Source of the DNA: GCA-016699445 sp964555055
GTDB taxonomy: Bacteria; UBA10199; JACPAL01; GCA-016699445
Assembly (NCBI GenBank): GCA_964555055.1
Contig: CAZKQW010000001.1
Span: forward strand, 1 to 64,000
DNA length: 64,000 nucleotides
Direction of reading: 5' to 3'
Shown: in pieces, positions 1 to 6,289 of the stretch
Position numbering within the stretch: position 1 is the stretch's first letter
Layout: the number at the start of each line of letters is the position of its first letter
The notes under the pieces: model-generated
Databases searched by the model: none
Seen by the model: the letters and a program-made list of their open reading frames with translations, nothing else
What the model was told of the DNA's origin: nothing
Position numbers and translations under genes: made by a program

Positions 1-19
1 CGGAAGAACACTGCATTAA

Positions 20-196
20 CTAGCTCTCACTCCCCCAGTAAATTTACGGAGCCCACAAAGAGAACAGATCCTATCAGGCCTCGATCCTCGATACATTTCC
101 CGTATTAAAAAAGGTGAAGGCAACCCCACCCTTATGACTCTTTGGCGACTCTGTCGGGCTGCTAATACAGATCCAGATAAGCTATTTAAAAAATAA
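20..196 (+). pseudogene. Remnant of an XRE-type helix-turn-helix regulator
   Basis: Reading in frame to the TAA at 194-196 gives the C-terminal part of a Cro/C1 (XRE) helix-turn-helix: SGLDPRYISRIKKGEGNPTL followed by an MTLWRLCRAANTDPDKLFKK-like tail. This matches the recognition helix and the 'G-x-x-NPTL-x-TL' element of the family. The frame is closed upstream by a TAA at 17-19, so the first helices are missing or shifted; the left window edge prevents telling a frameshift from a true truncation. It lies about 100 bp before the ATPase gene on the same strand and in the same AT-rich island, where it may once have been the regulator. Confidence 0.55.
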
Positions 197-293
197 AATG
201 GCGTCAGGACATCCCTTACAGTATAGCAACCCTAAAATAATAGAATATTTATCCTAAAGCATCAGACAACAGCCTTAGAGAGCTTTGTAAACT

Positions 294-2297
294 ATGAGCA
301 ATGTTAAGATCAAAAGATTAATTGAAAATATAAAAGCAAATACAACAGTTTACACACCAATCGTTGAAGTTATTGTAAATGCTATTCAGGCCATTGATAA
401 TAATCATACGTCAGACGGAAAAATCATCATACGAGCCTGCCGCTCCGATCAACTTGAAACAGATGGAAGCTTACCTGATATTAACAGCTTTGAAGTCGAG
501 GATAATGGAATTGGATTTACTGATGAAAATCGTGACTACTTTGACACTCTCTATACCGACCATAAGATAGCTGAAGGTGGTAAAGGCTTTGGTCGATTTA
601 CCTGCCTTAAATATTTTGAAGATCTGTCTGTAGATAGCATTTATCAGGAAAAAAATACCTTTAAACATCGAAAGTTCTCAATGGGGAAGGACAATGACAT
701 TATTGTCTGTGAAAAAATAGAGAAATCTACAGAAGAAAAATCGAGAACAATCATCTTTTTGAAGTCTTTAAAAAAAGGCAAATTTATTGAAAAAAACCTG
801 AGCACAGTTGCAAAAAATCTGGTTGAAAAGCTTCTCCCCTACTTCATTAGCGCACCCTATACTTGCCCTGAAATTACACTGTCAGAAAAAGATGGCTCAG
901 AGGTTATCAAACTCAACGATTATTTCAAAAATGAGCTTTCTGACTCGATTAAAGAGATCGCTATTGAGAACAACAAATTTAAAATAAAGGGGAGACAAGA
1001 CGAAGAGGAGTTTCTTGTCAGACTATTCAAGTTCTATTCTCCGAAAAATCAAAAAAGCAAGATCAGTTTGGTAGCCCATAAGAGAGAAGTTTCATCGTCA
1101 CTAATCCACAACTACATTCCTGAGTTTATTGATGAGTTTTATGAAAAAACTGAAAATGGTCACTCTGAAAGAAATTATATCATTAAAGTTTATGTTTTTA
1201 GCGAGTATCTCAATCGCAATGTTTCAGTTGAACGTGGAGGATTTGAATTTCAAATAGAAAACGACCTTCATTATGGGATATCACAAACTGACATCGAAAC
1301 AGAGGCTTCACTAATAGCAAAAGAAGCTATTAGTTCGGAAGTTATCGTACGGCAGGAAAAGAAAAAAAACTATGTTCAAAGTTATGTAGACGAAGAAGCC
1401 CCATGGTATAAAAGCTTACTTTCTAAAATTGACCTAACAAAAATGACTTACAACCCCTCCAATGAGGAGATTGAGAGTTATTTACATAAAGAAAAATTTA
1501 AGCAGGAAACTCAAATCAAAGCTGAAGTAAAAAAAATACTTCATGAAGGAAGTCTGGAAAACTTAAAAGACAATGTCCTTTCGGTTGTCAGCAAAATTTC
1601 AGAAAGCAGCAAAAACGAACTCGTTCACTATATTGCACTTCGAAGGAATATCCTAGATCTTTTCAGTAAAAGCCTTGAGTTAGATGAAACGGGTACCTAT
1701 TCATCCGAAGGCACAGTGCATGACATTATCTTCCCTAGGAGAAGTGATACAGAAATAACATCTTTTGAAGACCACAATCTTTGGGTCATTGATGAACGTT
1801 TAAATTTTACTTATTATGTATCTTCTGATCTGCCACTTAATGGTAATAACTCGGAACGTCCAGATTTAGCAGTCTATGATAAGCGTGTTTTTTTTCGTGG
1901 TGACAATGAACCAAGTAACCCCATAACTATTTTTGAGTTTAAAAAACCGCAAAGGGATGATTTCGCCAACCCCTCATCTCGGGAAGATCCTGTACAGCAG
2001 ATCGTGAGGTACGTGAATGATATTCGCGATGGTAAGTATAAAACACCTGAAGGCAGAGAGGTCCTTGTTACTGATAACACTCCATTCTACGGATACGTGG
2101 TTTGTGATTTGACACATAAAGTCAAAAGCTGGCTCCATCGAGAAAAGAATTTTAAGCCAATGCCAGATGGATTAGGTTGGTTCCATTGGATGGATAGTAT
2201 CAACTTATATGTTGAAGTGATTAGCTGGGATAAAGTTCTGAAAGACGCTAAAATTCGGAATCAGATATTCTTTCAAAAATTAGGAATATCAGATTAG
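294..2297 (+). CDS. GHKL-type ATPase with C-terminal PD-(D/E)XK-like nuclease signature, candidate defence protein
   Basis: This 667-residue protein begins with a GHKL (Hsp90/MutL/histidine-kinase) ATP-binding fold. E25/N29 sit in the N-box helix VEVIVNAIQAI, the G1 box is DNGIG at 70-74, and the glycine-rich lid is GGKGFG at 95-100. The middle (about 130-500) is not recognised. Near the C-terminus PDLAVY (D524) is followed by a strand ending in FEFKK (E548, K550), the spacing of a D...ExK nuclease core. The 'KP' and downstream QQIVRYV helix also fit restriction-like folds. ATPase plus nuclease on one chain, AT-rich composition, an XRE remnant upstream and a tRNA-derived repeat downstream all suggest a mobile defence cargo. 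That role is inference; I do not recognise a named system. No strong ribosome site precedes the ATG. Confidence 0.75.
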   Translation: MSNVKIKRLIENIKANTTVYTPIVEVIVNAIQAIDNNHTSDGKIIIRACRSDQLETDGSLPDINSFEVEDNGIGFTDENRDYFDTLYTDHKIAEGGKGFGRFTCLKYFEDLSVDSIYQEKNTFKHRKFSMGKDNDIIVCEKIEKSTEEKSRTIIFLKSLKKGKFIEKNLSTVAKNLVEKLLPYFISAPYTCPEITLSEKDGSEVIKLNDYFKNELSDSIKEIAIENNKFKIKGRQDEEEFLVRLFKFYSPKNQKSKISLVAHKREVSSSLIHNYIPEFIDEFYEKTENGHSERNYIIKVYVFSEYLNRNVSVERGGFEFQIENDLHYGISQTDIETEASLIAKEAISSEVIVRQEKKKNYVQSYVDEEAPWYKSLLSKIDLTKMTYNPSNEEIESYLHKEKFKQETQIKAEVKKILHEGSLENLKDNVLSVVSKISESSKNELVHYIALRRNILDLFSKSLELDETGTYSSEGTVHDIIFPRRSDTEITSFEDHNLWVIDERLNFTYYVSSDLPLNGNNSERPDLAVYDKRVFFRGDNEPSNPITIFEFKKPQRDDFANPSSREDPVQQIVRYVNDIRDGKYKTPEGREVLVTDNTPFYGYVVCDLTHKVKSWLHREKNFKPMPDGLGWFHWMDSINLYVEVISWDKVLKDAKIRNQIFFQKLGISD

Positions 2298-2362
2298 GCA
2301 GCTACTTCGATTTCCTACCACACAATTCTAAAATCCTCTAAGTGAGCAAGAATGACTTATTT

Positions 2363-2392
2363 TCTCCAAAAAAAGTCTCCATTTTTTGGAGA
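2363..2392. repeat. Perfect 11-bp inverted repeat at the left end of direct repeat 1
   Basis: TCTCCAAAAAA (2363-2373) is the exact reverse complement of TTTTTTGGAGA (2382-2392). A nested pair GTCTCCA/TGGAGAC (2375-2381 and 2387-2393) shares its right arm with the first 11-mer of the direct repeat. It has no U-tract after the stem, so a simple terminator is unlikely. A protein-binding site for a recombinase or excisionase is the more natural reading. The second 181-bp repeat has no equivalent hairpin. Confidence 0.6.
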
Positions 2393-2567
2393 CCACCTGG
2401 AGACCACGACAATTTTCTCCAACTTTTATAAATCCACATGAATCAACGCTAACACCTTAACTTGTTTTATACTTTCTTCCAAACCTTGAATGATTTCGAT
2501 TTGTTGCCCGATGACAGCAAAGTATTGATTTTACTACGCTGGCGTGGTTCGATTCCGGCCCCGGGCA
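2387..2567 (+). repeat. 181-bp direct repeat, copy 1, ending in a tRNA 3' end (att-like)
   Basis: An ungapped hand alignment with 3652-3832 gives 135 identities in 181 positions. The unit opens with two tandem 11-mers (TGGAGACCACC at 2387-2397 and TGGAGACCACG at 2398-2408) and closes with a tRNA-like 22-mer (2546-2567). Identity is highest at both ends and around TGAATGATTT. The arrangement of short tandem sites at one end and a tRNA 3' core at the other resembles the arm-plus-core layout of a tyrosine-recombinase attachment region. It separates the ATPase-nuclease gene from the JAMM gene. Confidence 0.8.
2546..2567 (+). other. tRNA 3'-end fragment, putative attachment core 1
   Basis: GGTTCGATTCCGGCCCCGGGCA parses exactly as tRNA positions 52-73: GG, T-loop TTCGATT, T-stem CCGGC, acceptor strand CCCGGGC and discriminator A. 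The preceding bases cannot complete the T-stem, so it is only a 3' fragment. The intact gene would start with GCCCGGG and is not in the window. Similarity to the second copy stops right after the discriminator base (cag here, ttt there), as expected at a crossover boundary. Confidence 0.75.
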
Positions 2568-2627
2568 CAGTTTTTAACGCTAAGTAGTTTAGAGCTTAAA
2601 CCCATAGCTCCTTTAAAAACTTCATAC

Positions 2628-3488
2628 TTACGCGTCCAAAACCTTCTTCCAGAAGTCTTGTTCTGACCCTGCCGTACGAAACTCACTAGCCGAATAAGAA
2701 TGGCTAGCAATAATTTCTCTTCCTTCTCCCTTTGAACTCACCTCCTGAACTACCAAATCCGGGTATTGGCCAGATCTAGGAATTAATTCCACGATAAAAC
2801 ATCTAGCTCTAAGTTTTCCCTCTTTATCCTGCCAATGCCAAATCTCTGCCTTATGGCAGTTAAGGGGCTTAACAAAGCTGATTTCATGGCCATGAGTGGG
2901 TTTTGAATAAATCAGAGTATGATAGGTTTTGTTCCCCTTATAATAATCAAAGAAACAAACAAAATCCTGTAGCGAAGGTAAGGCAATCCCATCACCATGG
3001 GTGTGTAGAAATAGAACATTAAAAGGCGAGTTTGCTACAGAGCTCTCATCTCCCCGGTACACAGTATAGCTTCCTTGAGTATTTGCAGTAATGGAATGCT
3101 CCACTGCAATGTGCTCCGAAACATATGCAAGAGCCCCTAATAGCTCAGAGTAACTTCCAACCGTTGTTGGTCCTAAGAAAAGATCCATAGACGCGCTAAC
3201 TGGGTCAAACGTTGAACCAGCACACACACCCAATGGATCAAATCTTAAATCGCCAAAAGGTGAAGCCACTGCGGGTGAAAATTGAGGTACCACTTCACGA
3301 GGCCGACTTACTGCAACCTGACTCCTGATTGATGCCAATGGACCGAGATAAAACGTGGGGGAGCTAGATCCTTTAGGCGTTTCCATGGCATGCCCTGCTA
3401 ACCGATCCAATTGTCCGAGGCCGGATATCCAATGAGCAACAACGCCCACTTCTCCAATCGCTTTAAACACAGCTTGTAAATTTGTCAT
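2628..3488 (-). CDS. JAMM/MPN+ (JAB) metalloprotease-like protein, island cargo
   Basis: The open frame extends to 3605, but the ATG at 3488 is preceded by AGGCGG at a 4-nt spacing and gives 286 residues. The sequence HTHGDGIALPSLQD contains a perfect JAMM motif, H-x-H-x7-S-x-x-D (H162, H164, S172 and D175 from this start). A plausible upstream zinc-shell glutamate lies in AVEHSI about 30 residues earlier. JAMM proteins cleave isopeptide or C-terminal bonds of ubiquitin-like modifiers or process small proteins, and several bacterial anti-phage systems use them. The N-terminal ~150 residues are not recognised. It is the only gene between the two 181-bp tRNA-ended repeats, hence the sole cargo of that cassette. 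Substrate and role are unknown. Confidence 0.65.
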   Translation of the reverse strand: MTNLQAVFKAIGEVGVVAHWISGLGQLDRLAGHAMETPKGSSSPTFYLGPLASIRSQVAVSRPREVVPQFSPAVASPFGDLRFDPLGVCAGSTFDPVSASMDLFLGPTTVGSYSELLGALAYVSEHIAVEHSITANTQGSYTVYRGDESSVANSPFNVLFLHTHGDGIALPSLQDFVCFFDYYKGNKTYHTLIYSKPTHGHEISFVKPLNCHKAEIWHWQDKEGKLRARCFIVELIPRSGQYPDLVVQEVSSKGEGREIIASHSYSASEFRTAGSEQDFWKKVLDA

Positions 3489-3651
3489 GAATCCGCCTGC
3501 TATAAATAATAGCTGAGCCCCGTTATAGTTATCGGATGAAGAAGGAAAACGTTTCGTGCGGATTGAGTTTTTTTTGAAATATCTCATATGACTGATTCTA
3601 GGCAAGCCGTTCTAAAAATGTCTGCCAATCCACCCAAAAAGAATTATTGCT

Positions 3652-3832
3652 TGGTGACCATCTGGTGACCACACCAATTTTCTTCAATTTTTATAGATCG
3701 ACATGAATCAACACTAACACATTGACATTGCTCAGACTTTTCACCAAGCCTTGAATGATTTCAATTTGTTAGAAGATTTTTGTAAGTCGTTGATTTTCTT
3801 AGATCGACTGGGTTCAATTCCGGCCCCGGGCA
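3652..3832 (+). repeat. 181-bp direct repeat, copy 2, ending in a tRNA 3' end (right island boundary)
   Basis: This copy has exactly the same length and orientation as 2387-2567. It starts with tandem 11-mers TGGTGACCATC (3652-3662) and TGGTGACCACA (3663-3673) and ends with the 22-nt tRNA fragment. In both tandem pairs the 11-mers differ from those of copy 1 by the same A-to-T change at position 4 (GGAGACC versus GGTGACC). This suggests co-variation of paired binding sites between two related but distinct elements. Base composition shifts to the GC-rich chromosomal type after this point. Confidence 0.8.
3811..3832 (+). other. tRNA 3'-end fragment, putative attachment core 2
   Basis: GGTTCAATTCCGGCCCCGGGCA differs from the 2546-2567 copy by one T-loop base and again fits tRNA positions 52-73 without a 5' half. 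It marks the right edge of the AT-rich island. Confidence 0.75.
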
Positions 3833-3882
3833 TTTTTTATTTTTTACTTATTAGAACGTCTCTAAATGGTTTCTGGTAATCC

Positions 3883-4092
3883 TTAGATTTCTCGAGCCAC
3901 CTTTTCGGTTCCTTCGACGCTGGGCTCTTCTGGAAGGATGGCGCTTGAATCGACCTTCGGGTTGAAAATCGAATCACTGCTTCCCGTTTGTCCTCGCGTC
4001 TCCGAAGCTGGGGAGGTGATAGGTTTCCTAAGCCTATACAATCCGTAAGCGGTGGCTAAGCCCCACATAAATCCTGTTCTGAATCTTTTCAT
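3883..4092 (-). CDS. Small hypothetical protein, possible single membrane helix
   Basis: The 69-residue product starts MKRFRTGFMWGLATAYGLYRL, which could be a short membrane-associated helix, followed by a polar Ser/Glu/Pro-rich tail. AGAGGAA lies 3 nt before the ATG, so the start is well supported. It is last in a minus-strand run: dehydrogenase, Gly-rich secreted protein, then this gene. It is the first chromosomal gene beside the island. No family is recognised. Confidence 0.6.
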   Translation of the reverse strand: MKRFRTGFMWGLATAYGLYRLRKPITSPASETRGQTGSSDSIFNPKVDSSAILPEEPSVEGTEKVAREI

Positions 4093-4100
4093 AAGTTCCT

Positions 4101-4415
4101 CTACGGTTGCCTATTCTTGTCGTTCGTCCCGCCCGTCCCTAAAGGACCGCCGGTGCGCGTATCCATGGTCCCTTGATCCATCCCATCTTCGGTTCCGCCT
4201 GTTCCACTATGGCCTCGATGGCGTTGGGCTCGTGTGTCTTTACGATTTCTCTCTCCCCTATTTCCCTCTTGATTCCCCTGGTTCCCACCGGAAGTGCTGG
4301 CCCCGTCTTCCATGGATGGGGTGTTATTCTTATTTCCCCGGGCGCTGGCGAGGTTCCAGTGGGCTAGGAGCAACAAGACCGCTAGAGCGGCGACGATGGT
4401 TCTTTTATGTTTCAT
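4101..4415 (-). CDS. Small secreted Gly/Asn-rich protein
   Basis: The start at 4415 is chosen because AAGGAG sits 6 nt upstream; the frame extends 18 nt further, but that ATG overlaps the Shine-Dalgarno. The protein opens with a classical signal peptide (MKHKRTIVAALAVLLLLAHW, cleavage near LASA-RG). A low-complexity, charged tail follows, rich in Gly, Asn, Arg and Asp with GTGG motifs like those of the large secreted protein at 7784. It is probably exported and disordered. It begins about 25 nt after the dehydrogenase, so the two are probably co-transcribed. Function unknown. Confidence 0.6.
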   Translation of the reverse strand: MKHKRTIVAALAVLLLLAHWNLASARGNKNNTPSMEDGASTSGGNQGNQEGNRGERNRKDTRAQRHRGHSGTGGTEDGMDQGTMDTRTGGPLGTGGTNDKNRQP

Positions 4416-4439
4416 ACATTTCTCCTTTTTCATTAGAAA

Positions 4440-5603
4440 CTAAGAAGCCCACGGCTTCAGGACGACTTTCACGCAGTCTTCTTTTTTATCGTTAAAGATC
4501 TGGTAGGCGCGGGAAGCGTCACCTAAAGGGAGCGGGTGCGTGATGATGTCGTCGAGGCGGACTTTCCCGTCCTGGACGAAACCCATCAACGTATCGATGT
4601 AACGCTGCACCGGCGCTTGGCCCATGTGGAGACGGACTCCCTTGTCGAAAAGTTGGCCGAGCGGGAAATTGTCGTAAGTCGTCATATAGACGCCCACGAT
4701 GCTGACGACACCGCCTCTCCGGACCGCGCTGATCGCGGTCTTGAGGGCCTTGATGCTGCCGCGCTCCAAATGGACGGCCGCCTTCGCCTTATCCAGGAGG
4801 TTGCGTTGGGGTTCCAAGCCGACGGCATCGATGCATACGTCGGCGCCTCGGCCCTCCGTCTTTTGGCGGATGGCTTCCACCGCATCCGTCTCGTTCGCAT
4901 TGACGGTCTCTGCCTTGCCAGCTTTCGCCGCCATTTCCAAACGGTAAGGTTCGACGTCCACTCCGATCACCCGTTGAGCCCCGCGGAGCCACGCCGATTT
5001 TTGGGCCATCAAACCGACCGGCCCGCAACCGAACACGGCGACGGTTTGACCCTCCACTTCCGGCACGTGGGTCGCGAACCAGCCCGTGGGGAAGATATCC
5101 GTCAAGAACAAGACCTGTTCGTCCGCCAATCCCTCGGGCACCGCGCGGACGCTCGCGTCCGCGTAAGGAACGCGCGCGTATTGGGCCTGGCCGCCTTCGT
5201 AACCTCCGTAGAGATCGGTGTAACCGAACAGCCCCCCGCCCTTTTCGTCCATCAATCCGCCTTCGGGCCCGTAAAACTTGGGATTCGAACGTTCGCAATG
5301 GGTCGGGTATTGGCGCGAGCAAAACCAGCAATGACCGCAAGCGACCGGAAACGGGACGACCACCCTGTCCCCTTTTTTCACGCGCTTCACTCCGACGCCC
5401 ACGTCTTCCACGATGCCCATGAATTCGTGCCCCATCACGAGAGGACGCGCTTGGGGGAAAATACCGTTGTAGAGATGGAGGTCGGACCCGCAAATGGCGG
5501 TGGACGTCACCCGAAGAACGACGTCCTCGGCTTTTTCGATGCGCGGATCCGATACATCTTCGACTCGGATATCGTGCGGTTTGTGGAAAACGGCGGCTTT
5601 CAT
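4440..5603 (-). CDS. Zinc-dependent alcohol dehydrogenase (MDR, formaldehyde-dehydrogenase-like)
   Basis: The 387-residue medium-chain dehydrogenase has the GroES-like half with catalytic zinc ligands C38, H59 and E60 (CGSDLH, GHE). The structural zinc loop has C89, C92, C95 and C103 (CGHCWFCSRQYPTHC). The Rossmann half carries VAVFGCGPVG and an acidic residue after beta2 (IGVDVEPYR), which favours NAD(H). The insertion around 110-140 and the overall sequence resemble the glutathione-independent formaldehyde dehydrogenase-like branch of COG1063. It should oxidise or reduce a small alcohol or aldehyde in the cytoplasm; the substrate cannot be read from sequence. It heads a short run with two small genes. 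Confidence 0.9.
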   Translation of the reverse strand: MKAAVFHKPHDIRVEDVSDPRIEKAEDVVLRVTSTAICGSDLHLYNGIFPQARPLVMGHEFMGIVEDVGVGVKRVKKGDRVVVPFPVACGHCWFCSRQYPTHCERSNPKFYGPEGGLMDEKGGGLFGYTDLYGGYEGGQAQYARVPYADASVRAVPEGLADEQVLFLTDIFPTGWFATHVPEVEGQTVAVFGCGPVGLMAQKSAWLRGAQRVIGVDVEPYRLEMAAKAGKAETVNANETDAVEAIRQKTEGRGADVCIDAVGLEPQRNLLDKAKAAVHLERGSIKALKTAISAVRRGGVVSIVGVYMTTYDNFPLGQLFDKGVRLHMGQAPVQRYIDTLMGFVQDGKVRLDDIITHPLPLGDASRAYQIFNDKKEDCVKVVLKPWAS

Positions 5604-5613
5604 GAGAACAGCC

Positions 5614-5826
5614 CTACGCGCCTTCGGCCGCCGAAGAAACCAGGTCGATCCTGTTTTTCTGCTGGGGGAACTCCCCTCTCTCTAAGATGCGTCGATGGAT
5701 CTCCTGCTGGACGTCCATGAAGAGATTGTAGTGCGGGTCCTTCAGAAAATAGACGATTTCGAAGACCAGCGAATCAACTTCGCGCCCCAAGAGAATCGAA
5801 CCGGTTTCGAGGCTGGAAATTTTCAC
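5614..5826 (-). CDS. Small hypothetical protein
   Basis: The frame opens at a TTG (5850) lying in the T-tract of the csp terminator. A GTG at 5826 has GAGGAAG just upstream and is the better start, giving about 70 residues (KISSLETGSILLGREVDSLV onward). Composition is that of a soluble alpha/beta protein with a DPHYNLFMDVQQEIHRRI helix. The gene ends 10 nt before the dehydrogenase and may lead that operon. No family is recognised; an antisense frame of similar length exists, so reality is not certain. Confidence 0.45.
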   Translation of the reverse strand: MKISSLETGSILLGREVDSLVFEIVYFLKDPHYNLFMDVQQEIHRRILERGEFPQQKNRIDLVSSAAEGA

Positions 5827-5848
5827 AAACTTCCTCAGATGGAGGGAC

Positions 5849-5885
5849 AAAAAAAAGCCGCCCCGGTTTCCCGGAGCGGCTTTTT
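5849..5885 (-). terminator. Rho-independent terminator of the cold-shock gene
   Basis: On the minus strand GCCGCTCCGG pairs with CCGGGGCGGC around a GAAA loop with one mismatch, followed by eight T. Its plus-strand face also ends in T5, so it could act in both directions. It lies 20 nt after the cspA stop. Confidence 0.85.
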
Positions 5886-5905
5886 CGACTCATATCAAAT
5901 CAAAA

Positions 5906-6115
5906 CTAGATAGCCGTGACTTGAGTGGCGTGCTCACCCTTGGGGCCTTGGCCGACTTCGAATTCGACCTGTTGGCCTTCAGAGAGGCTGCGGAAGCCCT
6001 CGCTGACGATGTTGGTGTGGTGCACGAAGAGATCCTTGCCGCCTTCTTCAGGCGTGATGAATCCGAATCCCTTACTGTCGTTGAACCATTTTACGGTTCC
6101 TCTTTTTTTGGACAT
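5906..6115 (-). CDS. cspA: Cold-shock-domain protein
   Basis: The 69-residue OB-fold protein covers the full length of the CspA family. RNP1 is KGFGFI, RNP2 is DLFVHHT, and the opening is GTVKWFNDSKG. It binds single-stranded RNA/DNA and acts as an RNA chaperone. AAGGAGG lies 5 nt before the ATG. The roughly 170-bp leader region upstream (to 6289) contains no gene. It includes a 7-bp inverted repeat GTCATTT/AAATGAC near 6258-6275 and is long enough for the structured 5' leader that csp mRNAs often have. A strong terminator follows the gene. Confidence 0.95.
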   Translation of the reverse strand: MSKKRGTVKWFNDSKGFGFITPEEGGKDLFVHHTNIVSEGFRSLSEGQQVEFEVGQGPKGEHATQVTAI

Positions 6116-6289
6116 GATGTCCTCCTTATAAATTTTGCGGAGTGCTATTTTTTGACGATGAGGTTGAGGCGGAATGCCCCGGTGAGGCCTTTACTACCCA
6201 CTTTTTTGATACCTTCGTTTTGAAAGACTACGCATTAATGAAAAACATTTCTAAAGGTCATTTATCCAAATGACAAGGGAAATTTTACT

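Noticed and set aside
2387..3673. CRISPR-like short tandem repeats
   Set aside because: Only two adjacent 11-mers occur per site, with no spacers and no cas genes; they fit recombinase arm sites better.
2546..3832. Two complete tRNA genes suggested by GGTTCRATTCCGGCCCCGGGCA
   Set aside because: Only positions 52-73 are present; upstream bases cannot form the T-stem, anticodon arm or the 5' acceptor strand GCCCGGG.
4536..5720. 394-codon plus-strand frame
   Set aside because: It is antisense to the zinc alcohol dehydrogenase, which has full family motifs; the His/Arg-rich product is a GC-bias shadow.
5695..5913. 72-codon plus-strand frame crossing the csp terminator
   Set aside because: It runs through the intrinsic terminator hairpin and into the cspA stop region, with no ribosome site or family likeness.
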